A stretch of 64,000 nucleotides of DNA from the NCBI GenBank assembly GCA_951812575.1, contig OX638322.1, forward strand, positions 4,902,501-4,966,500, read 5' to 3'. The notes under the pieces are model-generated. The model had not been told where the DNA came from and ran no database searches. It saw only the letters and a program-made list of their open reading frames with translations. Shown here one piece after another: positions 1 to 9,825 of this stretch. The DNA is from Candidatus Binatia bacterium. Its GTDB lineage: Bacteria > Desulfobacterota > Binatia > Bin18. A program made the position numbers and the translations under genes. How positions within the stretch are numbered: the stretch's first letter is position 1; each line of letters opens with the position of its first letter.

Positions 1-846
1 CAGGGTCACGTCCTGGCGCGGATCGATGCCGCTGAGGCGCAGGCAGCGGTCGACGTCGCCCAGGCCCAATATCAGAACGCCCAGGCGACCTTAGAGCGGC
101 TCGCCACGCTGCAGCCCAGGGCGCGCTCCCAACAGGCGCTGGACAACGCGCAGGCCGCCGTCCGAACGACCAAGGGAGAGCTGGACGAGGCGCAAACGAT
201 CTTACGCAAAATGACCATCCGGGCGCCCTTCACCGGCCGCCTGGGCCTGCGCCAGGTCAGCCTGGGCACCTATCTGGAGCCCGGCGATGCCGTAGTCCGC
301 ATCACCCAGGTTCATCCTCTGCACTTGGTCTTCAGCCTGCCGCAGCACTATGTACCGGACCTCGCAACCGGCCAGCGCATTCGCGGGGTGGCGGGTCAGT
401 GCACGAGCCGGTTCACGGCAACCGTCAGCGTGATAGACCCCTTCCTCAATCCGGACACACGTTCGGTGACGGTGCAGGCTGTTGTCCCGAACGAAGAGAG
501 AACGCTTTTGCCTGGCATGGCCGCGGCCTTACGCCTCGAAGTCGCTGCGGTCTCGGACGCGATTTCCATTCCCCTGGAAGCCATTATTCGGCAGGGCACG
601 AAGCGGCTGGTGTATACGCTGCAAAACGATAATCGGGTCGCGAGTCAGTACGTCCAACTCGGACAGTTCGCCCGGCAGCAGGTTGAGATTCTCAGCGGGC
701 TCAAGCCCGGAGATACCATCATTGTTGCCGGCCACCAGAAACTGCGGCCCGGAGCCAGGGTACAGCCAGCCCCGTATGAACCGGTTGAGAATACCAACCT
801 GGAACTCGGGGCGAGCAGTGCGCTGCTGACGACGTGTGATTTTTAA
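1..846 (+). CDS. RND efflux periplasmic adaptor subunit (5' end outside window)
   Basis: This is the C-terminal two thirds or so of a membrane-fusion (HlyD/AcrA-type) adaptor that links an inner-membrane RND pump to an outer-membrane channel. The frame is open from base 1, before the first internal ATG at 211. It begins in the lipoyl half-motif and runs into an alpha-helical hairpin rich in Ala, Gln and Leu. The second lipoyl half follows near 'MTIRAPFTGRLGLRQVSLG', then a beta-barrel domain and a membrane-proximal domain ending in 'GDTIIVAGHQKLRPGARV'. The stop is 3 bases before the ATG of the RND pump, so the two are co-transcribed. Substrate cannot be told from sequence. Confidence 0.92.
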   Translation, partial: QGHVLARIDAAEAQAAVDVAQAQYQNAQATLERLATLQPRARSQQALDNAQAAVRTTKGELDEAQTILRKMTIRAPFTGRLGLRQVSLGTYLEPGDAVVRITQVHPLHLVFSLPQHYVPDLATGQRIRGVAGQCTSRFTATVSVIDPFLNPDTRSVTVQAVVPNEERTLLPGMAAALRLEVAAVSDAISIPLEAIIRQGTKRLVYTLQNDNRVASQYVQLGQFARQQVEILSGLKPGDTIIVAGHQKLRPGARVQPAPYEPVENTNLELGASSALLTTCDF

Positions 847-849
847 TCC

Positions 850-3800
850 ATGATTCTTTCCGACCTGTGCATTACCCGTCCGGTGTTGGCAACGGTGATG
901 AGCCTGCTCATTGTCCTGGCCGGGACTGCCGCCTTTTTGTCCATTCCGGTTCGAGAATACCCCGACATCGACAACCCGGTAGTCTCGATTACCACGACCT
1001 ATGTCGGGGCCAGCCCGACAACGGTCGAAAGCACCCTCACCGAGCCACTTGAACAGTCGCTCAACGGCATCGAGGGGGTGCGCAATATCACGTCGATCAG
1101 TGCTTTCAGCCGCAGTTCGATTACAGTCGAGTTTGTTGCTGGGCGCGATATTGATCTGGCCGTCACCGATGTCAGCAATGCGATCCAACGCGCGTTTGAC
1201 GATATTCCGGAGGAAGCCGAGCGGCCGATTGTCGCCAAGTCCGGGGCCAATACCTTCCCGATTCTGTGGATCGGTTTGCAGAGCGAGGCGTACTCGACCG
1301 AGGAGCTGACCGATATCGTCGACCGCATTGTCAAACCGCCGCTTCAGATTTTACCCGGTGTGGCCGAAGTGTTTGTCGGCGGGCGGAAATACGCCATGCG
1401 CATTTGGCTCGACCCAGCGAAAATGGCCCTGCACAGCGTGGACCCGGTCGATATTCACCGCACGATTACCGAGAACAATCTTCAGGTCCCGGCGGGTGAA
1501 GTCGAGGGCACGACCCGGAAATTTACCGTCCTGGCCGATGCCCAGATTGCCGACCCTGGCGTGTACGAAAATCTCATTATCCGCGAGGATGGTGAGACCC
1601 GGGTGCGCCTCAAGGATATTGGCTGGGCCGAACTGGGCTCCGAGAATTATAATGTACTCACCCGCCTCAACGGCCGCCCGACGGTCGGCGCCGGCATCGT
1701 CCGGCAGTCACGCTCAAACCAGCTTGAAGTCTCGGCTGCCGTGCGTCGTAGCCTGCCGGCCATTCGGGCCGCCTTACCGGACGGGGTCGATCTCCGGGTC
1801 GCAGTCGATAGTACGATCTTTGTGCGCGCCTCCCTCGCCGAGGTGTGGTTTACGTTGGGTGTGGTCTTTGTCCTGGTGGTGGTGGTGAACCTGATCTTTC
1901 TCCGTTCCGCGGCAACGACGATTATCTCCTCGATTGCGATCCCCGTCTCTCTGGTCGGCACCTTTGCCGTCATGCTTGCCCTCGGCTTTTCGGTCAACGT
2001 CCTGACCCTGCTCGCCCTGGTCCTGGCGATCGGTCTCCTGGTCGACGACTCCATTGTGGTCATGGAGAACGTCTACCGTCGGCAAGAGCTGGGCGAAACG
2101 CGCCAGGTCAGCGTCCGCCGCGGGGCAAAAGAAGTCGGCTTTCCGGTCATTGCCACCACCGTGTCTCTGGTTGCCGTGCTCATTCCGCTCTCGCTGTTGA
2201 CCGGCAATCTGGGTCGGCTCTTTCGTGAGTTTGCCCTGACCATGGCCGCTAGCGTCCTCATCTCGACCTTTGTCGCCCTGACCCTGGTGCCGATGCTGTG
2301 CTCGCAGTTTCTGACGGTGACGGCAACGCATGGACGCTTCTACTACGTGCTGGAGCCTTTCTTTGCCAGCCTCAACCGTGGCTATGCCAGTGCCCTCCGG
2401 TGGGCCCTCCAGCATCGCCTGTCCATGGGTCTCTTTCTGGTGGCGACTGTAGGCTGCGGCCTGCTGCTGCTGCAAGCCATTCCCTCCACGCTGGTCCCGA
2501 CCGAAGACCGGGGGCGGATTATCACAGTGATTAAAGCGCCCCAGGGATCGACCCTGGCCTATACCGCCCAGACCCTGGATCAAGTGGAAAAGCGCATCCA
2601 ACGCATTCCGGAGGTCGAGGCATTCTTCGAGGCCATCGGGCTGTCTATTGGCGGGCCACCCAATACCAGTGACGGCATCCTCTTCGCCCGCCTGACCGAT
2701 TGGAAAGAACGTAGCGTTAAACAGCAGGCTCTTATCGCTCAGCTCTTTCCCGAGTTCTTCTCGATGACCGGCGCCCTGGTCTTTCCGATTAACCCCCCGT
2801 CCCTGAACCAGCGCAGCATCAACGATCTGGAATTCATCCTCAAGAACGCCGCCGCGACTCAGGAAGAGTTTACCCAGACGGTCGGCACCATGCTGGAGCG
2901 GGTGCGCCAGCTCCCCAGCCTGATTAACGTGGACAGCGACCTGCGGCTCGACAACCCCCAGCTGGACCTCATCTTTGACCGCGACCGGGCCGCCGACCTC
3001 GGAGTGCCCGTTTCCGCCGTGGCCCAGAGTTTGCAAATTCTCCTGTCGCAGGCCAAGATCGATGAATTCATTATGCGCGGCAAGCAGTACGACGTGGTGA
3101 CCGCGCTGGCGTCACGCTATCGGAGCCTGCCCGAACAGATCGGTGAAATTTATGTCCGTAGCCAGACCGGGACGATGGTGCCATTGTCCAGCCTGGTGCA
3201 CGCTACGCCCAGTATTGCGCCCGCCCGACTCAACCGCTATGACCTCCAGCGCTCGGCCACGATCACGGGCAGTTTGGCTCCTGGCGCGACCCTGGGCACA
3301 ATGCTGACCGGGGTGCAGCGTATTGCGGGCGAGGTCCTTCCGGTCGGTTTTAGCACCGCTCTGGGGGGCAGCGCGCGCGAGTTTGTGGAATCCTCGGCCG
3401 AGATGTATGTGATTTTTCTGATCGCGCTGGTCTTCATCTATCTCGTCCTATCGGCCCAGTTCGAGAACTTCTTGCACGCCCTGACCATCCTCGGCAGTGT
3501 GCCCCTGGCGCTCTTTGGAGCCCTTCTGGTGCTGTTTGCGACCGGCCATACGCTGAACCTCTACAGTCAGATTGGCATTATTCTGCTTATTGGGCTGGTG
3601 ACAAAAAACTCCATCTTACTGGTGGACTCCGCCAATCAGTCGCGGGCTCGCGGCACCGATCTGCTGGCCGCGGTGCTGGCCGCGGGACGCAGCCGTCTGC
3701 GCCCTATTCTGATGACCAGCGCCACCTCTATTTTTGGTGCCCTACCACTTGCTCTGGCCACCGGAGCGGGTGCGGAAAGTCGTCGCCCGATTGGTGCCGC

Positions 3801-3987
3801 GGTGGTGGGCGGGCTGGCCTTTTCCACGGCGTTCACCCTGCTCGTCATTCCCGTGGTCTATCTGTTTGTGACCTATGTGGGCGAACGGCTGGGGATCGGT
3901 ATGGTCCCCCCCAGGGTGAAATTGATGGAAGACGAGGAGCACCCGGAGACCGGTGCAGGTCATGCCAACAAGAGTGCTGCGCTATAG
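850..3987 (+). CDS. RND multidrug efflux permease (AcrB/MexB/MdtB-like, HAE-1 type)
   Basis: Inner-membrane proton-driven efflux pump of 1045 residues, the normal length for the family. TM1 starts at about residue 8, followed by the first large periplasmic loop. The proton relay is present: adjacent Asp399-Asp400 in 'LLVDDSIVVMEN' (TM4) and Lys919 in 'LVTKNSILLVDSAN' (TM10). The C-terminal 'RPILMTSATSIFGALPLA' motif is also standard. It sits between the adaptor and an outer-membrane channel gene, giving a complete tripartite set. The ATG is preceded by the adaptor stop and overlaps nothing. The substrate is unknown; drug, solvent or metabolite export are all possible. Confidence 0.95.
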   Translation: MILSDLCITRPVLATVMSLLIVLAGTAAFLSIPVREYPDIDNPVVSITTTYVGASPTTVESTLTEPLEQSLNGIEGVRNITSISAFSRSSITVEFVAGRDIDLAVTDVSNAIQRAFDDIPEEAERPIVAKSGANTFPILWIGLQSEAYSTEELTDIVDRIVKPPLQILPGVAEVFVGGRKYAMRIWLDPAKMALHSVDPVDIHRTITENNLQVPAGEVEGTTRKFTVLADAQIADPGVYENLIIREDGETRVRLKDIGWAELGSENYNVLTRLNGRPTVGAGIVRQSRSNQLEVSAAVRRSLPAIRAALPDGVDLRVAVDSTIFVRASLAEVWFTLGVVFVLVVVVNLIFLRSAATTIISSIAIPVSLVGTFAVMLALGFSVNVLTLLALVLAIGLLVDDSIVVMENVYRRQELGETRQVSVRRGAKEVGFPVIATTVSLVAVLIPLSLLTGNLGRLFREFALTMAASVLISTFVALTLVPMLCSQFLTVTATHGRFYYVLEPFFASLNRGYASALRWALQHRLSMGLFLVATVGCGLLLLQAIPSTLVPTEDRGRIITVIKAPQGSTLAYTAQTLDQVEKRIQRIPEVEAFFEAIGLSIGGPPNTSDGILFARLTDWKERSVKQQALIAQLFPEFFSMTGALVFPINPPSLNQRSINDLEFILKNAAATQEEFTQTVGTMLERVRQLPSLINVDSDLRLDNPQLDLIFDRDRAADLGVPVSAVAQSLQILLSQAKIDEFIMRGKQYDVVTALASRYRSLPEQIGEIYVRSQTGTMVPLSSLVHATPSIAPARLNRYDLQRSATITGSLAPGATLGTMLTGVQRIAGEVLPVGFSTALGGSAREFVESSAEMYVIFLIALVFIYLVLSAQFENFLHALTILGSVPLALFGALLVLFATGHTLNLYSQIGIILLIGLVTKNSILLVDSANQSRARGTDLLAAVLAAGRSRLRPILMTSATSIFGALPLALATGAGAESRRPIGAAVVGGLAFSTAFTLLVIPVVYLFVTYVGERLGIGMVPPRVKLMEDEEHPETGAGHANKSAAL

Positions 3988-4015
3988 TGCCGGAATGTGG
4001 GATAGGGAAAACGGC

Positions 4016-5596
4016 ATGCAGAGGACGCTGACACGACACTGGATGTTCGCCATCTTGCGGTCCCCCTACCCTGGCTCCCGTCGGAGTCCGCACAGAACGG
4101 GGAGTCTACGGTTGTCCTCCCTCGCCTGGACTCTGCCCATCCTCTTCTGCCTGGTCGCCAGTTGCATGGTGAGCCCAAAACGACCGGTCGCCTCGGTCAC
4201 GCTTCCCGAGACGTGGAGTGAGCGACCCGAGCCGGCCATCAACACACCACCCGTGGAACTCGCGCGTTGGTGGAACACCTTTCAAGACTCGGCGCTCCAG
4301 GCGCTGATCGAACGGGGAATCAGCCAGAATCGAGATATACGCGAAGCCACTGCCCGGGTTCGGGAAACGCGTGCTACGCGTCGGGTCAACCTGGCCCCCC
4401 GCTGGCCGCGCCTCGGTTCGTCCACGTCGTACACCCGCAGTCTGAGCAGCAGCACGACCACTTCATTGTCGTCCGATTTTCTCGATGACGAGGCTACCCG
4501 TACGGACAGCAGCGAGAGTCCGGTTGGGACGTCGTTGGGCTTTGGACAAGAACGAAATTTCTACCAGATGGGCCTGGACGCAAGCTGGGAGATTGACCTG
4601 TTCGGCCGTCTGCATTGGGCCGAGCAGGCCCTGGGTGCGGATATCAGCGCCGCGGAAGAACACCGGCGCGCCGTGCTGGTGGCGCTGCTGGCCGAGATCG
4701 CGCGCAACTATATCGAACTCCGCGGGGCGCAACAGCGACTCCGTATTGCCCAGCGTCATATTCAGGCTCAGCATGATTCGGTTGAGGTCACGCAGGCCCG
4801 CTATCAAGCCGGGTTGACGAGCGCCTTGGACGCCGCCGAAGCTGGGGCTTTGCTGGCGAATATCCGCGCTCAGGTCCCTCCCCTCCAAACCACCGTCAAA
4901 CAGACCCTCCACCGTCTGAGCGTCTTAGTAGGCGAGCCGCCCGCCGCTTTCGCACCATCCCTCTCTCAGGACCAACCGATTCCGCGGGCCGACCTGGCCG
5001 GTGATATCGGACTGCCGTCCGAGCTCTTACGCCGGCGTCCCGATATTCGGCGGGCCGAACGTGAACTGGAAGCGGCCACCGCGCGGGTTGGCGTGGCCAC
5101 CACCGACCTGTTCCCTCGGCTGACCTTGACCGGGCGGCTGGGGACGCAGGGCTTGGATGTGACGGATCTGGCCAAGGGGGCGGGGCTGTCCTGGGCCACC
5201 GGCCCGGCGCTGAGCTGGCCGGTGTTCGACGCCGGCCGCATCCGGGCGGCCATCAAGGTACAGGACGCACGCCAGGCCCAAGCCCTCGCCCGCTATGAGC
5301 AGGTGATTCTCACCGGGCTCGAAGAGGTTGAGAATGCCCTCGTGGCGTACAGCAAAGAGCAGGTCCGCCAGCAATGGCTGACCGCCTCAATAACCGCACA
5401 CACCGATGCCGTGGAGATTTCCACCGAACGCTACCTGAACGGGCTGGAAAACTATCTGAGCGTCGCCCTGGCCCGACGCGCGCTCCACACGGCCCAGGAT
5501 GCCTTTGCTCAAAGCCAAACCGCCCTCGCCGCTCACGTTATTGCCTTGTACACAGCGCTCGGCGGGGGCTGGGATACGACCGGGTCGCCAGGCTGA
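4016..5596 (+). CDS. Outer-membrane efflux lipoprotein (NodT/OprM family)
   Basis: TolC-like channel of the upstream RND system. A hydrophobic stretch 'LAWTLPILFCLVASC' ends in a lipobox cysteine, followed by the family opening with 'WWNTFQDSALQALIERG'. Two OEP repeats follow, with the characteristic 'LLRRRPDIRRAERELEAA' in the second half and 'ALGGGWDT' near the end. The start is uncertain. The frame is open from a GTG at 3953 that overlaps the pump gene. ATGs occur at 3962, 3995, 4016 and 4043. A TTG at 4112, preceded by GGGGAG, would give the shortest clean lipoprotein signal of about 17 residues. I give the ATG at 4016 as a compromise. Confidence 0.9.
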   Translation: MQRTLTRHWMFAILRSPYPGSRRSPHRTGSLRLSSLAWTLPILFCLVASCMVSPKRPVASVTLPETWSERPEPAINTPPVELARWWNTFQDSALQALIERGISQNRDIREATARVRETRATRRVNLAPRWPRLGSSTSYTRSLSSSTTTSLSSDFLDDEATRTDSSESPVGTSLGFGQERNFYQMGLDASWEIDLFGRLHWAEQALGADISAAEEHRRAVLVALLAEIARNYIELRGAQQRLRIAQRHIQAQHDSVEVTQARYQAGLTSALDAAEAGALLANIRAQVPPLQTTVKQTLHRLSVLVGEPPAAFAPSLSQDQPIPRADLAGDIGLPSELLRRRPDIRRAERELEAATARVGVATTDLFPRLTLTGRLGTQGLDVTDLAKGAGLSWATGPALSWPVFDAGRIRAAIKVQDARQAQALARYEQVILTGLEEVENALVAYSKEQVRQQWLTASITAHTDAVEISTERYLNGLENYLSVALARRALHTAQDAFAQSQTALAAHVIALYTALGGGWDTTGSPG

Positions 5597-5685
5597 CATT
5601 ATCCGTATCTGGCGTTGGTAAGGACATGGGATTGCTTCCCCTAATCGGGCTTGGTAGGGAGTTTTCTGAAAAGAAGGAGAAGTCT

Positions 5686-6279
5686 ATGCGACGGACGATT
5701 GTGGTGGCACTGGCCGGAATCGCGTTTATGGTTCCGGGTCTGAGCCGGGCGGCAACCTGGAAGAGTGATTCGGCGCATGCCAGTGTGCAATTTGCCGTGA
5801 GGCATTTGATGGTCGCCACCGTGCGCGGCACGTTCGACAAATTCGACGTGACCGCAATCATAGACGAGGACGATATCAGCCGCTCCTCGGTGGACGCCAC
5901 CATCGAGGTGGCCTCCATCAATACCCGCAACCAGAAACGGGACGACCATTTACGCGGGCCGGATTTCTTTGATGCTGCCCAACATCCGACCATCACCTTC
6001 AAATCAAAGGTGGTCGAAAAAATACAGGACTACAGCTATAAGGTCACCGGAGAGCTGACCCTCATGGGCGTCACCAGAGAGGTCGTGCTCGATGTGACCG
6101 GCTCGCCCCAGGCCATCACCGACCTCCGGGGCAAACCTCGCCTGGGCGGGGCTGCCACCACAACGATCAATCGTACCGACTATGGGCTCAGCCGCAACTC
6201 GGTCCTGGAGTCGGGCGGGGTGGCGATCGGCGAGCAGGTCGAGATCACAATTGACATCCAACTGGTGCCGGCACAGTAA
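5686..6279 (+). CDS. YceI family periplasmic lipid-binding protein
   Basis: A 197-residue secreted protein with an N-terminal signal peptide (cleavage probably after 'GLSRA', about residue 22). It is followed by a lipocalin-like YceI barrel: 'WKSDSAHASVQFAVRHLMV', 'NQKRDDHLRGPDFFDAAQHP' and 'TGELTLMGVTREV' are diagnostic. Family members bind isoprenoid or amphipathic lipids. The start is fixed by an 'aaggaga' ribosome site just upstream and by the signal peptide, although the frame stays open upstream to 5374. It may be transcribed separately from the efflux genes. Confidence 0.93.
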   Translation: MRRTIVVALAGIAFMVPGLSRAATWKSDSAHASVQFAVRHLMVATVRGTFDKFDVTAIIDEDDISRSSVDATIEVASINTRNQKRDDHLRGPDFFDAAQHPTITFKSKVVEKIQDYSYKVTGELTLMGVTREVVLDVTGSPQAITDLRGKPRLGGAATTTINRTDYGLSRNSVLESGGVAIGEQVEITIDIQLVPAQ

Positions 6280-6304
6280 TTCGCCGGTCGTATCTCCGCT
6301 TGCC

Positions 6305-6352
6305 TTGCCCCCCTCACCCCAGCCCTCTCCCGCCAGGGGAGAGGGAGCAGTC
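6305..6352. repeat. Dispersed palindromic repeat (CTCACCCC-AGCCCTCTCCC type)
   Basis: A run starting 'cccctcaccccagccctctc' contains a hairpin in which 'cctctcccgcc' faces 'ggggagagg'. Close copies of the same unit occur near 32105, 39130, 46515 (inverted), 49370 and 63465, always between genes. It lies between the YceI and potassium-channel genes and could act as a transcription terminator or RNA hairpin. Confidence 0.8.
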
Positions 6353-6403
6353 ATTCCCGGCCCTTGACTGTCCCCCCGGTCTTTTGCTTGGTTGAAATCT
6401 CCC

Positions 6404-8104
6404 ATGAAGCTGCTCGGCACGCAACTCGCCTATTTTCTGAACGAGCCGGCAACGCGCCGGAATATTGGCGCGCTCCTCAAATTCGCCGCCTTTTTGGTCG
6501 GCATTATTCTGCTCTTCTCGGTTCTCTTCCACGTGATCATGCTGCACGCGGAAGGGCAGGATCATTCCTGGCTGACCGGAGTCTATTGGACCCTGACGGT
6601 AATGAGCACGCTCGGATTTGGTGACATTACTTTTCACAGCGATATTGGGCGGTTTTTCAGCATTGTGGTGCTGCTCTCCGGGATTGTCCTGCTGCTTATC
6701 GTCCTGCCCTTTACCTTTATTCGCTTCTTTTACGCTCCCTGGCTGGAAGCGCAGATACGGTTCCAGGCCCCGCGCGAAGTGCCGACAGATACCCAGGGAC
6801 ACGTCATTATCTGTACCTACGACACCATTGCTCCCGGCCTGATTGAACAACTACGCCTCCAGGACGTTCCCTACTATGTTCTTGAGCCCGATCCAGCGAC
6901 TGCCGCGCGTATGTATGAGGACGGCCTTTCGGTTATTGCTGGTGAGATCGATAGTCGTGAGACTTACGAGAAAGTCCGGGCCTCCCAAGCACGGTTGATC
7001 GTTGCCAACAGCGCGGACACCGTCAATACGAATATTGCCCTGAACGTCCGGGAGGTTACCCCGGATATCCCCATCATGGCAACGGCCGAGGAAAAAGACT
7101 CGGTTGATATCCTCGAATTGAGCGGCTGTACGCACGTGGTTCCGCTCAAGCAGCGCCTGGGAGAACGTCTCACCAACCGTATTAACATCGGGCACGCCCA
7201 GGCGCATGTGATCGGCAGTTTTCGCGACCTCCAGGTTGCAGAGTTTCCCGTCCACAATACTCCCCTGGCGAACCGGACGATCCGTGAAACCCGGCTGCGC
7301 GAGGTCATCGGGCTCAATATTGTCGGGATTTGGGAACGGGGTCGTTTATTGCCGGCGACTCCCGACACCTTCCTGTCCAATACCAGCGTGATGGTTGTAG
7401 TTGGCTCGGAAGAACAAATGCTGGAACTCGACACCCTGCTGGTCATTTACGATACCAATTACAGTCCGGTCCTGGTCATTGGGGGCGGTAAGGTCGGCTG
7501 TGCCGCTGCCGAGGCCCTGAAGCGCAAGGAAATACCGGTTCATCTGGTTGAGAATGACGAATCCTTTCGGGAACGGATCGAACACATCCCGGATCAGCTC
7601 TTTATCGGCGATGCGGCCGACCGAGAGGTCCTGATGCGTGCCGGTTTGCAGGATGCCCCGGCTGTACTCCTCACGACAAACGACGACGCCATGAATATCT
7701 ACCTCGCGGTCTACTGTCGCCGCCTCAATCCTGAATTACGCATCGTTAGCCGCATTACCCACGAAAGGAATCTCGAAGCCATCCACCGCGCCGGCGCGGA
7801 CTTCGCCTTGAGCTACTCTTCGCTGGGGATTGAACAGGCCCTCTCCCTGCTGCAGGGCCGCGAGCTAGGACTCTTGGGCGAGGGGGTTGAGTTATTTGCA
7901 GTCTCACTGCCACGGATGTTGGTAGGCTTGACCTTATCCGACAGCGGCATTGGAGCCCGGACGGGGCTGAACGTGATCGGCATTCAGCACAACGGCAGCC
8001 TCGTCACCAATCCGCCCGCCTCAACAAAGCTCCAGGAAGAAAGCGAGCTCATCATGCTGGGCAGTACCCAGCAGCGGCAAGCCTTTACCGAGGCGTATAG
8101 TTAG
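6404..8104 (+). CDS. Potassium channel protein with two RCK (TrkA-N/TrkA-C) domains
   Basis: Two-TM ion channel of 566 residues. TM1 covers about residues 24-48. The pore loop carries the filter T-L-G-F-G-D at 69-74 (canonical form TVGYGD; the GFGD variant is known in prokaryotic channels). TM2 is about 88-113. A first cytosolic RCK domain follows, but its nucleotide loop is degenerate ('ICTYDTIAPG' in place of GxGxxG). A second RCK domain has an intact 'GGGKVG' at 360-365 and a TrkA-C domain at the end. A TTG four codons upstream is possible, but ATG 6404 is the natural start. The predicted role is ligand-gated K+ flux across the inner membrane. Confidence 0.9.
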   Translation: MKLLGTQLAYFLNEPATRRNIGALLKFAAFLVGIILLFSVLFHVIMLHAEGQDHSWLTGVYWTLTVMSTLGFGDITFHSDIGRFFSIVVLLSGIVLLLIVLPFTFIRFFYAPWLEAQIRFQAPREVPTDTQGHVIICTYDTIAPGLIEQLRLQDVPYYVLEPDPATAARMYEDGLSVIAGEIDSRETYEKVRASQARLIVANSADTVNTNIALNVREVTPDIPIMATAEEKDSVDILELSGCTHVVPLKQRLGERLTNRINIGHAQAHVIGSFRDLQVAEFPVHNTPLANRTIRETRLREVIGLNIVGIWERGRLLPATPDTFLSNTSVMVVVGSEEQMLELDTLLVIYDTNYSPVLVIGGGKVGCAAAEALKRKEIPVHLVENDESFRERIEHIPDQLFIGDAADREVLMRAGLQDAPAVLLTTNDDAMNIYLAVYCRRLNPELRIVSRITHERNLEAIHRAGADFALSYSSLGIEQALSLLQGRELGLLGEGVELFAVSLPRMLVGLTLSDSGIGARTGLNVIGIQHNGSLVTNPPASTKLQEESELIMLGSTQQRQAFTEAYS

Positions 8105-8107
8105 CCG

Positions 8108-8180
8108 TGTAGGGGCAAAACCCCCTGTGGTTGCCCCCGGCGGGGGAATGGGTAGCCACAGGGGGCTACCCCTACGGGGG
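8108..8180. terminator. Long imperfect inverted repeat between convergent genes, probable bidirectional terminator
   Basis: 'gtaggggcaaaaccccctgt' on the left is answered by 'acagggggctacccctac' on the right, giving a long GC-rich stem. It lies between the stop of the channel gene and the stop of the convergent permease gene. Related units (GGGCAACCACAGGGGGTTGCC) occur at 13358-13426, so this is also a member of a dispersed repeat family. Confidence 0.65.
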
Positions 8181-9764
8181 GTCTAAGACGGGGCGGTCCT
8201 GCGTCAGATGAAACACCACCAGCAGACCGGCACTCAACCCATACGCGAATACAAATTCCGGCGCAGCCGCAAAACCAAACGCATTCTGGACTCCCGCGGG
8301 AGTCAGTTCATAGGCGTGGATCACCCCCACAAAAGATAGGGCGGCGGCGACCAGCAACCAGGCCGCCGCGCGGAGAAACTGGTGTTCGATAATAAAGACC
8401 AGAATGGCTGCCAGGATCATGGCGCTCAGCAGAAAGCCCTGGCTGAGGGCAATCACGCCGTGAATGTAGAGATCGCCCCCGAACTTTGGCGCGATGTCGA
8501 AGAGCGCCGCGCCGGCTTTGCGCAGGCTGGTTTCAATCAACACCAAAGCCCAGGCGGCCAGCGCGGGAATCAGCCCGAAGGCAACCGCCAGCGCGTGCGC
8601 TTGGGGTACGGCCTGAAATGCCTGGGCGGTCATAATGATGCCTATCCATAACAGAATGCCCAGCGTCACTTCGATCGGAACGACGTGGAGAATTAAAGTC
8701 ATTCCGCCAATCAGACACAGCAGCCAGATGACCAGCCCATCAATCACCGAGTAGCCGACGCGCGCCCCCATCGCCTTCCAGGCCGGGTGCCCAATATAGA
8801 TGGTCGTGGGAAACGGGCTGCCGAAGCCGGCGGCCAGGAGCGTCCCGGCGCCATTGGCGAGCAGAGAGGGTTTGGTTTCATAGCGATCGCCGGCTGCCTC
8901 CGCACTCTCCAGATTCTGTAACGAGCCAATAATATTAAACAGGCCCATAGGAAAAATAATGGCCAGATACTGCCAACCCCGCTCACTGGTCAGCAGGGCA
9001 AACAGGTCGGACGGGACCGGCGTCGGCAGATACAGCGCAAACTCGTACTGCTCTGCCGGCGGCTCAAAGACCGGCAGCCCCAGCAGACGCAGCCCCCACG
9101 CCAGGATGACACCCGTCAGCACGGCCACCAGGCCACCGGGTAGGCCGCCGGGCAGGCTCCGGCGTGACGCGTAGGTGGTCAGGATTATCATCATGGGCAC
9201 AATCGCAATCAGCGGCTGTGCAAAAATCTGGAAGATAAAACCGACGGCAATAAACGTGATCGCCACGCCGGCCAGCGCGGTCAGCAGGGCCGCTCGCGGT
9301 GTATGCCGGCGCAGCCAGTCGCCAACAAAAGCACCCGCCGTTTCCATCACCCCGCTGAGCAGACAGGCCAACAGCCCGACCTGCCAGGCCAGGGTTGGGT
9401 CTTGCTTTTCCTGATAGACCGGCCCCATGATGAGGAAGATGTAGGCAAAACAGCTCGGCGTATTGATGCCATAGGGGAGAGCCGTCACATCCTTGCGCCC
9501 GGTTTGCAGCATCAGCCGCCGGGCTTGCCAGGCGTAAAAGATATTACCGAACAGGATGGACAGTGCCGCCCCAGGCAGGATGCGGCCAATCACCAGCTCT
9601 TGAGGCAGGCCACAGACCAACGGACACAGCACGGCGATCAGCATGAGTTGCAAGAGATTGTCGATAAACAGGCCAAAGAAGCCGTCAATATCGCCCCGGA
9701 CAAACAGGGCGCGCAGCCCGTGCAACGTCCAGGTGTCCCTCCGCCCAGCCGCATCTTCGTGCAT
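8172..9764 (-). CDS. NCS2-like (xanthine/uracil/AzgA-type) membrane permease
   Basis: A 530-residue polytopic inner-membrane protein with roughly 12-14 hydrophobic segments. 'ALPYGINTPSCFAYIFL' near residue 95 and the Ala/Gly-rich 'LLANGAGTLLAAGFGSPFPT' resemble the signature regions of nucleobase:cation symporters of the NCS2/AzgA group. The N-terminal half has the 'GRILPGAALSILFGNIFYAW' segment also seen in those families. The substrate is not evident, and a purine would be a guess. The C-terminal half diverges from typical AzgA. It is alone on its strand, convergent with the channel gene and divergent from the Sel1 gene. Confidence 0.7.
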   Translation of the reverse strand: MHEDAAGRRDTWTLHGLRALFVRGDIDGFFGLFIDNLLQLMLIAVLCPLVCGLPQELVIGRILPGAALSILFGNIFYAWQARRLMLQTGRKDVTALPYGINTPSCFAYIFLIMGPVYQEKQDPTLAWQVGLLACLLSGVMETAGAFVGDWLRRHTPRAALLTALAGVAITFIAVGFIFQIFAQPLIAIVPMMIILTTYASRRSLPGGLPGGLVAVLTGVILAWGLRLLGLPVFEPPAEQYEFALYLPTPVPSDLFALLTSERGWQYLAIIFPMGLFNIIGSLQNLESAEAAGDRYETKPSLLANGAGTLLAAGFGSPFPTTIYIGHPAWKAMGARVGYSVIDGLVIWLLCLIGGMTLILHVVPIEVTLGILLWIGIIMTAQAFQAVPQAHALAVAFGLIPALAAWALVLIETSLRKAGAALFDIAPKFGGDLYIHGVIALSQGFLLSAMILAAILVFIIEHQFLRAAAWLLVAAALSFVGVIHAYELTPAGVQNAFGFAAAPEFVFAYGLSAGLLVVFHLTQDRPVLDPP

Positions 9765-9825
9765 ACGGCGGGCAGTCTAACGACCGGATAGACGGCCGTC
9801 AAACCGAACTGGAGTCGAGCTACGG

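Noticed and set aside
1774..3036. A 420-codon open frame antisense to the RND pump gene
   Set aside because: It is a shadow of a GC-rich coding frame: composition is His/Gln/Gly/Asp-rich with no recognisable domain, and the opposite strand has a clear RND pump.
6305..6352. A transposable element with its own transposase
   Set aside because: The dispersed CTCACCCC-type units carry no gene; I found no transposase anywhere in the window.
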